A stretch of DNA of 64,000 bases from Prostheceraeus crozeri (lineage: Eukaryota > Platyhelminthes > Polycladida > Euryleptidae), in NCBI GenBank assembly GCA_907163375.1, contig CAJQUW010009074.1, forward strand, positions 62,001-126,000, in the 5' to 3' direction. Within the stretch, counting starts at the first letter, position 1, and each line of letters starts with the position of its first letter. Shown piece by piece: positions 1-10,804 of the stretch. Position numbers and translations under genes: made by a program. Under the pieces are notes generated by a model. The model was not told the origin of the DNA. It saw nothing but the letters and a program-made list of their open reading frames with translations, and ran no database searches.

Positions 1-784
1 ATCCCCAATGCGTATATATTTTCGATTTTATTAAATGAACTCGAGGGGATATAGTTGGTAATTGTTACCAAATGTGAGATATGGAAATTTTTGCTGTTTT
101 GAAGAAATTACAACGGAATTGACTGATCATGATAGTAATACAGAAGTAATGATGGTATTTTACAGATTCTCAGTGTCATGACAGCCGTGGAGAGGTATTG
201 TTTTTTAAATTAGCAATTCGATGGGTTCCAATTACTTTCATGCTCAACCTCAAAAGTATTTTCTTAAGCGTGAACATATCACAGGCAACCTGCCACTGGC
301 AGAGCAAAATCATATAATCAGAGACAATGATTTCAATTCACTGAAAGATGTAAATGGGTCCACATCACTATTCAGATTCAAGAAATTAAACATGAATTCA
401 GTGAATCGTAAAATCATGCTGGTGAAAATTGAATTAAAAACTTGAAATTTCAGCCAAGAAAGCACAAATAATATCGCGACTTTTTCATGAAGACTTCCAT
501 TATAATGCGGCTCATTATATGCCCTTGATAATCAACTTAATTTCCGCTTAGTTAGGATGCTTGTTAGCAAATATTCATTCCTTTGATATCAAACTTGTTT
601 CATACTACTTATATAAAGGCGTCATCTTGGCAAAATTTTGACTTTTTTAAAAACTGCTCAAATAATGTTTTGGACCACGGGAACGTAATCTCCGCAAAAA
701 ACTGAATCTTTTGATATAAAAATGTTCACTGTATACAGATACTTTTTTTGAGTCGACACTCTACCTATATATCCCTACTCTATG
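1..784 (+). mobile_element. Non-autonomous TIR element, copy A (left end outside window)
   Basis: This stretch is homologous, at roughly 80 percent by eye, to the reverse complement of 14669-15707. It ends in the terminal motif CTCTACCTATATATCCC followed by TACTCTATG, which also bounds both ends of the second copy. No coding capacity is recognisable; the short open frame near 221-445 is not shared in a convincing way. The start of this copy is cut by the window edge. A further partial copy of its last ~124 bases lies at 10805-10928 inside a duplicated block. The 8-bp target duplication on the complete copy suggests a hAT-like mechanism, but this is inference. Confidence 0.6.
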
Positions 785-1254
785 GTCACGATGATCGTAG
801 GACACTGATATTATACATGAAATTTACCAGAGGACGAGGCATCTCACTCACTCACTCAATCATCCCGTTTTACGGCCGTTTTCCCCGCTTGCGCAGGGGT
901 TGGCCGGTCACTCCAGTCGACAGCTGCTTTCTCCAACGAACTCGATCTTTGGCATCCGCCCGCGTCAATCCAACTTCTCGCATGTCCTTCTCCACGACTT
1001 GGCTCCATGTTGTTCTTGGCCTTCCTCTCTCTCTTCTCCCAGGAACTTCGATCTCCATGCACTTCTTCACCCAATCAGCATCATCTTTCCGTAAAACATG
1101 TCCCATCCATCTTAGTCGACCTCTTCGTACCACTTCTCTCACCGAAACCAGACCCATTCGTCTCAACAGCTCATCACTCGGTGCTCGGTCTCTCAGGCTT
1201 GCTCCACACATCCATCGCACCATCTTCCGTTCAGTCCGCTCTAGTCTCACCATC
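661..1254 (+). repeat. 594-bp direct repeat, left copy
   Basis: Positions 661-1254 match 10805-11398 at a constant offset of 10144 with one mismatch noticed (position 667). The block contains the end of the MITE copy, 58 bases of flanking DNA and the 3' end of the RTE LINE. It stops exactly where the EnSpm-like terminal repeat begins. The two copies therefore flank the EnSpm-like element as one very long direct repeat. Confidence 0.85.
843..1254 (-). mobile_element. RTE LINE 3' end, duplicated fragment
   Basis: Minus-strand reading gives the last ~130 residues of the RTE polyprotein (RLRWMGHVLRKDDADWVKKC, GRRERGRPRTTW) and the TGAG-repeat tail. It looks identical to the 3' end of the element at 10987-14299. 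It is cut at 1254 by the EnSpm-like terminus, so it is a copy made by duplication, not an independent insertion. Confidence 0.85.
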
Positions 1255-1297
1255 CCCGTACAGAAATAAATTGGTATGAAACATAGTATGAAACCAT
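1255..1297 (+). repeat. Left terminal inverted repeat of the EnSpm-like element
   Basis: Starts CCCGTACAGAAATAAATTGG. Against the reverse complement of 10748-10789 about 36 of 41 positions agree by eye. The match ends in the first TATGAAACATAGTATG palindrome. Confidence 0.8.
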
Positions 1298-1566
1298 CTG
1301 AATGTTCATACGTGCGATCAGACATACTATGAAACAGTATGTTACCATCTGACTTGCACATACGTATGATCAGACATACTATGGAACATAGTATGTTGCC
1401 ATCTGACTTGTTCATGCGTATGATAAGACATACTATGGAATATAGTATGTTGCCATCTGACTTGTTCATGCGTATGATAAGACATACTATGGAACATAGT
1501 ATGTTGCCATCTGACTTGTTCATGCGTATGATAAGACATACTGTGAAACATAGTATGTAGCCATCT
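1292..1566 (+). repeat. Left subterminal array, 54-bp tandem repeats
   Basis: About five units of 54 bp (unit starts near 1299, 1353, 1407, 1461 and 1515). Each holds the palindrome CATACTAT-GGAAC-ATAGTATG or a close variant. The open frames on both strands here (for example 1339-1560) exist because 54 is a multiple of three, and I do not regard them as genes. Such arrays are typical binding regions for the accessory protein in CACTA elements. Confidence 0.8.
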
Positions 1567-2717
1567 GTTTCATTCATATGATATGGAGTACATCATGTTT
1601 TTATGACGCATGGTACAGATAGATAATTGTCAAATATTCATGTATAGCATGTCGCTCTGGTCATTTTCAGTGTTATTATTATCATTAGAATTTTTATCAT
1701 GTGATCTGCTTAGCTTGCAGTTGTATTTTTACGAACATTATTTCCTAACCTGGTTTTAAAAAAAGCATATCAGATTTTCCATTATGATGCGACTCTCTAC
1801 CCAGATCCAATGATGCTGGTGATCAATCAGTTATCTAGACATCAGGGTTACATTAATATAACTAGGTTAAATCGACACTTTGCCCAGTTAATGTGTCGTT
1901 TTACGTCTTAACGATGACGTACCCATTTGTAATTTCTTTCGTGAGAATGACATTTATTATTCATGTTTGATTTTTCAAAAATCCATTCTGTCTGACGTGC
2001 AATGTTTTCACATTGCTCACCAGACCAACCTTCGATTCCACCTTTTTTGTGAATATTCTATGAATCAATTTTCTTATCGATTGTCCAATTCATTATGCCT
2101 CTACCATTACAGGAAGGGGGAGCCAATGAATCCCCAGTTTGCTAATGCTTTATCTTTTTCAGAATTTTCCTCTGGAACAGTCTTTGATTGAGACTGAGCT
2201 ATTCAAACGGGCGATGTCAACAAAGACATGTGGATGCTATAAAGTGATGTCATATGATGAATTCAGAATTATATACTACATTAGTAAACATGATACAATT
2301 TCATTTTTTCCAATTCGATGTTGTTAATCAGTAATGTAATTAACGTATGATTATTCTGAAATTGCCACCATATTATAAATATTGCACACAACATAATCTC
2401 GGAGACATCACTGTATGAACATTGTATTTTTATTGTAAAATCATTATTACGATAAAATTGATCTGATACATGTTTTCAAAATTGTTCTGTATCATCGACT
2501 CTCACACCTCGCTTTCACTTTCCCTGAATATTATATAAGAAATCTGAAGAAAATTTGAAAATTCCTCGAGCACACACTAGTATGCGATGATAATGCGATT
2601 CTATTTGCATTACAGATATCGACAGCATCTACATGGAAAAAAAAGAACGTCAACGCTTATTGGTTAGAGATAGAGTAAGACGACAGTCGACACCGAGAAA
2701 GACAAAGATGGCGGAGT
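1567..2717 (+). other. 5' non-coding region of the EnSpm-like element
   Basis: No convincing gene over 1.1 kb. A possible splice acceptor (CTATTTGCATTACAG, ending 2625) precedes a short basic 34-residue frame at 2633-2737 beginning MEKKERQRLLVRDRVRRQ. This overlaps the start of the transposase frame in another phase. It could be the true N-terminus joined by splicing or a frame change, or a leader peptide. Sequence alone does not decide. Confidence 0.4.
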
Positions 2718-5381
2718 ATGGTTCTACAAGTACTTAACGAAGGTATAGAGAGACAGGGTTCTGGAGAGGAAGTTGGCAGGAATTTGGAAGTAGGTCATGA
2801 AGTTGAACGAGGGCATGATGAGGAAAGTCAAGCAACGGACAGTGAGGTTGGACGAGGTCATGTTGGGTCTGGGTATGAAGAAAACGATGATATGCAAGAA
2901 ACGGATGATGAGGTTGAGCGAGGTCATGTTGGGTCTGGGTATGAAGAAAACGATGATATGCAAGCAACGGATGATGAGGTTGGACGAGGTCATGTGGGGT
3001 CTGGGTATGAAGAAAACGATGATATGCAAGCAACGGATGATGAGGTTGGACGAGGTCATGTGGGGTCTGGGTATGAAGATGTCGCTACAACGGATGAACT
3101 GGTCGATAATCGAGTGGCTGTCAATCTTCTACCTAGAAGTGGTAGGCCACCAACATCAGCTCCTCTAGACTTGCCTTTATATGAGGGAAGTAGTATTTCA
3201 GAAATGGAGAGTGCTGTTCTCATATTATATTATATAATGGAATCTGAAACAAAGAAAGAAAGCGTTGATTCACTTCTAAATTTGATTAGATTACTCTGTC
3301 CTAGTGGTAGCCGTGTTATTAGTTCAAAGTACAATTTGTTCAAACTACTAAGACAGCAGGACTTCGTCACATATCATAGATTCTGCCCCTCATGCTTCAA
3401 ATATATTGGCAATCTGGAGAGTGTTAGGCATGTTCGGTCGTGTGATGAATGCAATCAGAACCTCCCAAGCAGTGAACAAAATCTCGATGGTACTTTTGTT
3501 GAATTTAACATAGCCAGTCAACTTGAAGATCTGCTCAACCGATTCCCTCACTTGACAGATGAACATTTGCGGTCGACAAGACTTAGAGATGATGCAGTGA
3601 TACGAAGCTTGCTCGATGGAGAGCGTCACAAAGAGTTTATTTTGAATCATAGTGGGGATGAGGCTATTCATTTGTCGTATACATGGGGTATGGATGCTTT
3701 ACAGTTTTTCAGGACATCTAAGTACCAAGCGACCCCCGTTTATCTGAAGATCAACGAATTCCCTAACAAAGTGAAAAAAAATGAAATTTTGTGTCTTGGC
3801 ATTTGGTACGGAACAGGAAAGACTGTTTCTAAGTGCTTTTTGCAACCGCTGATAAATAGTTTGAATGGACTAGTGGATCCAGGCATTAGGTGGAAGGATC
3901 ATTCCGTACGTTTTCACCCAATACTGGGTTGCTTTGATGCAGTGCAAAAAGCCGATTTGCAGTGCATTCACCAATTCAACGGATCATTCGGGTGTGGAGC
4001 ATGCCACCATCCTGGCAAACGTATTAGGAAAGGACGGGGATTCACTAACGTCTATCCGTTTACCGAAGACCCTCATCCATTACGAACGATGGCAGAAACA
4101 TTGTTAATCGCCAATCACGTGCGAAATGGCGATGGTACCCATATCGATGGTGTGCTCGGTAAAAGTTGTCTCTTTTCCTTATCGGGATTTGATTACATCG
4201 CTGACGCTCCACCTGACCCATTGCATCAGCTACATCTTGGAGTTATGAAACGTATGTTGAGTTTGTGGCTAGACCGCGAAAACAATGGGCAACCTTGGTA
4301 TATTGGTGATAGGATCAATGAAATAGATGATAAAATAGCCACCATCAGTGTGCCATCATCCATCAAACGATCTCCACGAACCTTAGCTGAAAGAAAACAT
4401 TTCCGAGGACACGAATTTGAAAATTTTCTTCTGTATTATGGTCCGGTAGTGCTTAGAAATATTCTTTCTTATAGATTCTATAATCATTTTCTTTTATTAT
4501 CCAGTGCCAGTTTCGTGCTGAGTGAAAATGATATTTGGCCATCTGATTTGCTGAAAGCTGGAAAAACTTTGAGAGTTTTCGGAAGATTATATGAGGAACT
4601 CTATGGTGTCTCCAATATGACTTACAATTTGCACCAAGTCACTGAACATCTAGCTGCTGCAGTGAAGCGGTTCGGTCCACTTGCTGCATTTTCCACTTCA
4701 GAATTTGAAGCACAACATTTCAAAATCAAGAAAAGCGTTAAAGGAACCCAGAAAGTCCACATGCAATTGGCCAATATAACACAAGAGCAATTGGGGTTAA
4801 GATCCTTGCAATCCAAGATTTCAGAGGGACTGCTTGCGAAAATAAGTAAACAACAAGAAGTGGGGATTTACTTGTCTCGAGTTGAAGCAATAATATTGGG
4901 TCCAGTTAAGGTTTTGCGGATTACTGAGCTGCATGGGTTAAAGGGGGAACTGTCAAGTTGCATGCGAATGAAAACCCGAGGTGTTTTGTGTCATACTGCA
5001 GACTACAAGTTCAAGGGTCGTCAACGCAATGATAGTCTCATTGATGCCTTCATTCCCAGTGACAGTGATTCCGGTCGCATAGCCTATGAGGTACAAAATA
5101 TTATCGTGAAAACAGATTGTGCATGCGGGATTAATGTCTGTTCTTCCCATAGTACTGTTTCTCTCTTCTGTAATGAGTTGATACTAGCAAGGAATTCTCG
5201 ATCTCCAGCATCTCGCCTTAGGATACCTCATCCTGAACATTACCTCGCAGCTGATCATATCCGACAGTTAGTTAGAAAAGACAATACCATTGTCAGTGTT
5301 AGTCCTTCGAATATTCGTAATAGTCTCGTCAAAGTCAACAATTTTATCATCAGTTATCCAAATTTTTATGTAAATCAGTAA
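2718..5381 (+). CDS. EnSpm/CACTA-type transposase, 887 aa, intact
   Basis: A single open frame of 887 codons. Residues 40-125 are acidic 22-residue tandem repeats (GHVGSGYEENDDMQ). A zinc-ribbon-like segment follows at about 222-245 (FCPSCFKYIG, then CDECN). The core has the family signatures GMDALQFFRTSKY, PVYLKINEFPNKVKKNEI and LGIWYGTGKTVSKCFLQPLI. These are followed by GCFDAVQKAD (D near 407), a Cys/His cluster FGCGACHHPGKR, ADAPPDPLHQLHLGVMKRM (D near 500) and SEFEAQHFKIKK (E near 664). This arrangement is that of animal EnSpm transposases related to plant Tnp2. It would cut and rejoin the element ends in the nucleus. The ATG at 2718 is the first in frame after a stop at 2676. No disabling change is seen. 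The exact catalytic triad is inferred, not proven. Confidence 0.8.
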   Translation: MVLQVLNEGIERQGSGEEVGRNLEVGHEVERGHDEESQATDSEVGRGHVGSGYEENDDMQETDDEVERGHVGSGYEENDDMQATDDEVGRGHVGSGYEENDDMQATDDEVGRGHVGSGYEDVATTDELVDNRVAVNLLPRSGRPPTSAPLDLPLYEGSSISEMESAVLILYYIMESETKKESVDSLLNLIRLLCPSGSRVISSKYNLFKLLRQQDFVTYHRFCPSCFKYIGNLESVRHVRSCDECNQNLPSSEQNLDGTFVEFNIASQLEDLLNRFPHLTDEHLRSTRLRDDAVIRSLLDGERHKEFILNHSGDEAIHLSYTWGMDALQFFRTSKYQATPVYLKINEFPNKVKKNEILCLGIWYGTGKTVSKCFLQPLINSLNGLVDPGIRWKDHSVRFHPILGCFDAVQKADLQCIHQFNGSFGCGACHHPGKRIRKGRGFTNVYPFTEDPHPLRTMAETLLIANHVRNGDGTHIDGVLGKSCLFSLSGFDYIADAPPDPLHQLHLGVMKRMLSLWLDRENNGQPWYIGDRINEIDDKIATISVPSSIKRSPRTLAERKHFRGHEFENFLLYYGPVVLRNILSYRFYNHFLLLSSASFVLSENDIWPSDLLKAGKTLRVFGRLYEELYGVSNMTYNLHQVTEHLAAAVKRFGPLAAFSTSEFEAQHFKIKKSVKGTQKVHMQLANITQEQLGLRSLQSKISEGLLAKISKQQEVGIYLSRVEAIILGPVKVLRITELHGLKGELSSCMRMKTRGVLCHTADYKFKGRQRNDSLIDAFIPSDSDSGRIAYEVQNIIVKTDCACGINVCSSHSTVSLFCNELILARNSRSPASRLRIPHPEHYLAADHIRQLVRKDNTIVSVSPSNIRNSLVKVNNFIISYPNFYVNQ
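2844..3090 (+). repeat. 66-bp in-frame tandem repeat inside the transposase gene
   Basis: Units begin at 2844, 2910, 2976 and 3042, each coding 22 residues, with a few substitutions between units. The period preserves the frame and gives an acidic, probably disordered tail. Confidence 0.85.
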
Positions 5382-5434
5382 TCAGCAAATTGATATAATC
5401 ACACCAAGATCAAATTCTCCTCCGATTTGCAGAG

Positions 5435-7757
5435 ATGTCTTTCTATGTGGTCAAATATAAGGGTACTGGGCAATTGGCAGTAGTTAAAGAAAGCCAGGTG
5501 TCGGTGAAAGACAGGGAAGGATGGATGGTGAAACCAAGCAAATGCGGGAAAACATACATGGCGAAGGCAATGCGCCATTCGCCGTTTGCTACCCACAAAG
5601 CCGCGACGGAGTTCACGAAGAAATGTCTTCAGGGAAATAGAGCCGAAGCAAGCGATGAAAGTGAGTACAGACTAACCGATTAATAACAAAGGGTAAATAC
5701 ATAATTTTATTAAACGTCAAATTATCAAGATATTGTTATAATTATCAGTCATCATTATTTCTTCACCTCATTTTCCCCGCGCAAAGAACAATTTCGAAAA
5801 TTCATCATTATGATTAGTAAAGCGCGTTTCCAGCGAATTCTTATTTATCTGTAGTTATGAAAATACATTTTGTGGTTATGCTTCATTAACTTGGAATAGT
5901 TAATTGGATCTCATGCATGTAAAATGTATCTGACATATATTGCTCTGACGTATATTGCGATTATTCTACATTCAGCATATATTGACTTTCTTCTACACTC
6001 TGACTTTTCCAGGCCAAATGGTTGATACTCCTCTACCTTGCTTGGATTGCAAATCATGGCAAGATAAATACGAGGCAGAAAGAAAACAGAAGGAGTTACT
6101 GCAGCAGAAATTATTAGAAGAGAAGTCGCTTGTCAGAAAAGCTGGTGGTAAGAAATATTTATTTCAATAATCAATTTGACCGATTTCTATTTGTGATTTT
6201 GTTTTTAAGATATGGATTCTTTGATCAATCGTTTGGTGGGAGTTACCGAGGATTTAGAGCGGGCGTCGGTCCAGACGATGGGAGTTCTTGCTTCGGCGTC
6301 TCAGACACTATCTGAGGCAACCAATAGACCAACCCATCAAAGGTTCTCACAACAAGGAACAACGATTGGGGAGCATACGTTCTCTGGCAAATGTGTTGCC
6401 AACATGAAAAGGGAATCAAGGAGCAAAGCCATTCGCACAGCCATGCATGAGATTTTCTTGCCCGAGGAATTGGCCCACGGTACGCCCGCCGTGGGTGGTG
6501 GCAAACCACCTCTTAACTTCGATAAATTGGACTCAGTGAGAGGTAATTGTTTTTGCTTATTGTCATTACGCAGTACTATTGGTCATGAAACAAGAATTCT
6601 TTTGCTGTTTTGAAATATAAGGGTTACCGTAATAGCATATTATTGTCACCACTTCGTTGTCAAAATCAATGTGAGAAAACATCTTCCCCTTATTGTTTTA
6701 TTCGTATAAATTCAGAATGTATCCTCGGACATTTTATAAGAGACTTGTCACCAGTGGCGTACCGATGGGTGGGGAAGTAGGGGATGCATCCCCCCCGAAA
6801 TTCTAGGTAGTATGATAAAGGGAGAACCTTGGCTATTTCATGACATAGTGACTGGTGAGCATGTGTAAAATATTGGCTTTCGTTAAAAGTTCAACTTTGT
6901 TCAGTTGACTGTTCAGTCCAATGTGTTTGTCGGGAATTATCATTACAATTTTGACTACTATTTTGGTCACCCCAGTGACGACCTGCACCGCAGAGAGATC
7001 TTTCAACCTGCTTCGATTGCTAAAAACACATCATCGAGCAATGATGGGCCAAAGTCGACTAAATGGATTTGCGCATTTGGCCGTTCACAAAGTCGTAAAA
7101 CTGTCGTATAATTCCGTTGTGCATGAATATGCGAGGAGATTCGATTCTCGATTACGATAAATAGATTGAATTTGTTTAATATCATTTTCCGCTTTATTCA
7201 TCCATTATAACGATAACTATTGAATGAGGGCTAATATGGATGAAAGATATACATGTACAATTATGTATTTCTCGTATTACATTTTTAAAACAGTTTTACA
7301 AATTTCATTGTTATTTGAGCACAAGTGTCCTTGATCAATATAGGCAAATCACATTCAGCTAAATCTGAGTCTGTTCATGCAAGTTCCAAAATGTTGAGGT
7401 CAATATCCAAAACGGCAACCCCTCCCCGAACAGAAATCCTAGGTACGCGCCTGCTTGTCACCATAAATGATGAAAATAATCAACTTTTCCTCATGATTTT
7501 CTTTGGAGAGGCTTTTACTTATGTCTACTAAAACAATTGTTTACTTTTCATTTTCAGAAATGGCGAAGCTAGCGTTGAACCTCGACACTGAGGTTGAAAA
7601 ATCAGAAATAAATGGCATCGCACGACAGCTATGTATTGAAGCACGGCGGCAAAAGAGAAAGAAGGGAATGAAGAAGACAACGTGTGTTGGTCAAGGAGAA
7701 GCTTCATCCCAAATGGAAGTAGAACAAAAGGATTGTGATATGGATGGACAAACTTGA
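5435..7757 (+). CDS. BEN-like accessory protein of the EnSpm-like element, four exons, 297 aa
   Basis: Predicted exons are 5435-5660, 6013-6147, 6210-6542 and 7558-7757. All introns have GT-AG borders (AAA|GTGAGT, GTGGT|GTAAGA type donors; TTTTCCAG, TTTTTAAG and TTTTCAG acceptors), and all three are phase 1, so the frame is kept throughout. The N-terminus (MSFYVVKYKGTGQLAVV) resembles the leader common in animal BEN-domain proteins. Exon 2 is a short coiled-coil-like stretch (DKYEAERKQKELLQQKLLEE). Exons 3-4 give a helical C-terminal domain (KAIRTAMHEIFLPEEL, NFDKLDSVR joined to EMAKLALNLD) whose pattern fits a BEN DNA-binding domain. The basic end is RRQKRKKGMKK. The gene starts 54 bases after the transposase stop. 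By analogy with TNPA of plant CACTA elements it may bind the subterminal palindromes; this is inference. Confidence 0.65.
6752..7453 (+). mobile_element. hAT relic inside intron 3 of the BEN-like gene
   Basis: Bounded by an exact 8-bp target duplication CTTGTCAC (6744-6751 and 7454-7461). The ends are CAGTGGCGTACC and, on the other strand, CAGGCGCGTACC. A C-terminal hAT dimerisation segment survives near 6975-7160 (TCTAERSFNLLRLLKTHHRA, GQSRLNGFAHLAVHKVVK). The rest of the transposase is missing, so at 702 bp it is an internally deleted copy. Confidence 0.85.
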
Positions 7758-10204
7758 GACAGTGATTCCTTAACCAGACTTGTAGAACCTTGCTTCCATA
7801 AAGACTAAACGAAGAGTGTTTAAGTTGGCTCAAGAGTAATTTTTAACGCATGTTGTCGAGATTTCAGTTTGATAGCTTCCTCATATATTCAGTCCCGTTC
7901 ACAATTCCTATATCAATATTGTATTTCATTTTTCGATTTTTCATGCAATTTTTGATATTTTATTGTTAGTAATCCTAGCTGGTTTAATCATAATGAATTG
8001 TTTTACAGTTTTCGATGAGCATTTTCTTGACCTTTAAACGCATTCAAGATAGATCTTTTGATATTTGTTAGTAATCCTAGCTGGTTTAATCATAATGAAT
8101 TGTTCTACAATTTTCGATGAGCATTTTCTTGACCTTTAAACGCATTCAAGATAGATTTTTTGATATTTGTTAGTAATCCTAGCTGGTTTAATCATAATGA
8201 ATTGTTTTACAGTTTTCGATGAGCATTTTCTTGACCTTTAAACGCATTCAAGATAGATCTTTTGATATTTGTTAGTAATCCTAGCTGGTTTAATCATAAT
8301 GAATTGTTTTACAGTTTTCGATGAGCATTTTCTTGACCTTTAAACGCATTCAAGATAGATCTTTTGATATTTGTTAGTAATCCTAGCTGGTTTAATCATC
8401 ATGAATTGTTTTACAGTTTTCGATGAGTATATTCTTGCATATTATTGTTATACATCGGTAAGACACGCAATTTTGAACATTTATATAGTCCCTGATTATG
8501 TTTTTGATCTTTGTGTCAGGAAATTTAATGTCTCAATTTGAGATAGACTTTTGTACTTTTGCTAGTACACTAATTTTTAGAGACTGCATGCCAATAGAAT
8601 GTAGCACAATTAATGCTTTTTATTGTAACTTCATGTACACAGCAAACCCCTAACTACGTTCAGTACATTACTTTATACAGCTATAGATAGCTCAAGAGTT
8701 TATGTTGCTTTTTATAGACGGCTAGGACGTGATATTTAACGAGCCGAAGGCGAGTTGTCCATACAAAGAAATATAATACCGTTAGACCTACTTGCGACGA
8801 TATTATCAACCGACTAAATCGAAAGCAGTTTTTAGCAAGTAGTGTAGCCTGTTTCTGATAGTCATACATTTTGAATGACGTTTTTGAGATTTAATTTACA
8901 TTATGTGATACTCCTTTCAACAGCTATCCATTATTTTCTGCTTTATATTTCGTTTTAGATAATTTGAGATTTACATAAGAGTGCATTTTGAGAGGTTGAT
9001 TATATCTATAAGATATTCTCGAATTTCTGTCGTGCGGATTAGATTAAGAATCCATCAATTAGTTCGTTAAATCAAGTTTCGACTTTTTCTTGAGTGTTTT
9101 TTGACATAGTCCAAAAAGTCCTTATGCTTATTGCACTTTTTGTCATAATCAAGTCGCAAATCGCATTATCTTGATTTCAAATGAAATGTACCTATCATTC
9201 CTGATTTAAGTAAGTTTTGGAAAGAGACAAAACGATTGGTGATATTGATCAAACAATAAGTCAAACTTCATGAAACACACTTAAAAATTAACTGTTAATG
9301 CACTCTGCTATTTTTCATGCGGCACAAGTTTGCGTTTTGGATGGGTTATGATAGATATTAAAAAATATAGCAGATGTAGGAATATGGTTATATATTAGGA
9401 TAGAAGAATCGATGGCAAAGTAAGATTTTCTGAAATTACTAAAACTTCTTTGACACTTATCGTTTTGGCTCTTTCCGAAACTTTTTTGAGAGACTTTATC
9501 TATAAATGAAGCCCGACAAATATTGTAATATTACTGAATGTTGACCCGATAAAAGTACCATTTTTCGTGAACTACCCTTAATTAAATAATCATTTGTGAA
9601 GCCTACTGAATTATGCATTGAAGCTTACGTACTTGTATACATTATGTATTGACATGTCCTTTTTTTCAACATCACACATATTGTCGGAAACTCGGAATAT
9701 ATTTTGAGAAAGAACGGACTAACACTGACAATGACATTTAGCAAGAATCTAAAAGTAAACTGTATTATTATCAATTTTTGACCTGAGATATTGTCTTTCA
9801 CTTAGTACTACAATACATACGAAATTTTATAAAACGTTCTCTGTTTTATTTCTTTGTTGTTAATTTCATATCAAACTGTGAAACAAATTTTGGTTGCAAT
9901 AATATCAATATGGTGGCAATTTCTTAGGATTTCACTTGGTCAAAAACATATCCTCTATAAAGTGCATGCCAATTTCATTAAACATCTCATGCTAAATTGA
10001 ATGTCTGCATTGTTTATTTTCAGATAATTTTTTGTTCCTACGGTTCATTGTATAAGCTAAGCAATTTTTTTACGAGTGGGTACGTCTGATGTGTTATGAC
10101 AAAAAGTAATTACACGTATCTCATTTCTTATCTCAGCAGACTATATTCTCACTTTTGTAGAGACTTTTTCCTTCAAGTTTGGATATTTCATGTTATCAAA
10201 GTAT
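7758..10204 (+). other. 3' non-coding region of the EnSpm-like element
   Basis: AT-rich DNA without a recognisable gene. It contains the 102-bp tandem array at 7965-8426 and a small hairpin with GAGCCGAAGGCGAG near 8740. Nothing else is evident between 8450 and 10200. Confidence 0.5.
7965..8426 (+). repeat. 102-bp tandem repeat, about 4.5 copies
   Basis: Units start at 7965, 8067, 8169, 8271 and 8373 (partial), each beginning GTTAGTAATCCTAGCTGG. The units are nearly identical. The period is 102 bp and the open frames are not conserved as protein. There are no spacers, so it is not a CRISPR-like array. Confidence 0.9.
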
Positions 10205-10789
10205 TGGTATAGATCGTTACATTTTCATACCTTTTCATGCGAACATGGTGTGAATGATAATCCGGTATACTATGATTCATACCATGCTTTATACTATGAG
10301 AGCCTGAGCCGTGTACATGAGCAGAACCTACATGCCGGTACTCATTCATACAATGTCTCATAGTCTATTTGCACGTACACTGCTTCATGGTATGCATGGC
10401 TATGGTATGATTCATACATATGAAGGGGTATGTATGTACATACAGTGTTAAATTTTCATACCCTTTCATACTATGAATCATGCATATGATTCATACACGG
10501 TTTCATAGTATGCTTCATAGACTGTTTATACATACCCTGTTAATTCATGCCCTGTTTCATAGTATGTTTCATAGTCTGTTAATACATACCCTGATGGTTC
10601 ATACCCTGTTTCATAGTATGGATAGCTAGGGTATGATTCATACGTATGAAGGGGTATGTATGTACATACAGCGTTACATTTTCATACCCTTTCATACTAT
10701 GCTTCATACTATGACTCATACATATGATTCATACACTGTTTCATACGTATGTTTCATACTATGATTCATACCAGTTTTTTCTGTACGGG
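10205..10789 (+). repeat. Right subterminal array and terminal inverted repeat
   Basis: Dense TATGATTCATAC, TTTCATAGTATG and related palindromic words run up to the terminus CTGTACGGG. Two ~220-bp higher-order copies are visible (near 10390-10470 and 10612-10705, both containing TATGAAGGGGTATGTATG). The last 42 bases are the inverted partner of the left terminus. Confidence 0.8.
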
Positions 10790-10804
10790 AGAAGAGACCA
10801 CGGG

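Larger units (their letters stand above)
1255..10789 (+). mobile_element. EnSpm/CACTA-like DNA transposon, apparently complete
   Basis: This 9.5 kb element is bounded by inverted termini that both start CCCGTACAGAAA and continue to a TGGTATGAA motif. Inside the termini lie dense subterminal arrays of the half-sites CATACTATG and CATAGTATG. It carries two plus-strand genes: an 887-residue transposase of the animal EnSpm type (zinc-ribbon N-terminus, DPLHQLHLGV motif) and a spliced BEN-like gene. The CCC terminus is unusual, since CACTA elements normally begin CACTA or CACTG, so the superfamily call rests on the protein. No matching 2-3 bp target duplication is visible; a 594-bp direct repeat lies on both sides instead. 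A hAT relic is nested in it at 6752-7453. Confidence 0.75.

Noticed and set aside
221-445. 74-codon frame at the window start
   Set aside because: Lies in the MITE, and the inverted second copy does not preserve it as an open frame.
748-1279. Long plus-strand open frames at 748-1279 and their copies at 10892-11525
   Set aside because: Antisense shadows of the RTE LINE C-terminus; the minus strand carries the conserved protein.
1339-1560. Open frames on both strands through the 54-bp array
   Set aside because: The period is a multiple of three and the text is purely repetitive.
7965-8426. CRISPR-like array
   Set aside because: Direct tandem units of 102 bp with no spacers in a eukaryotic transposon.
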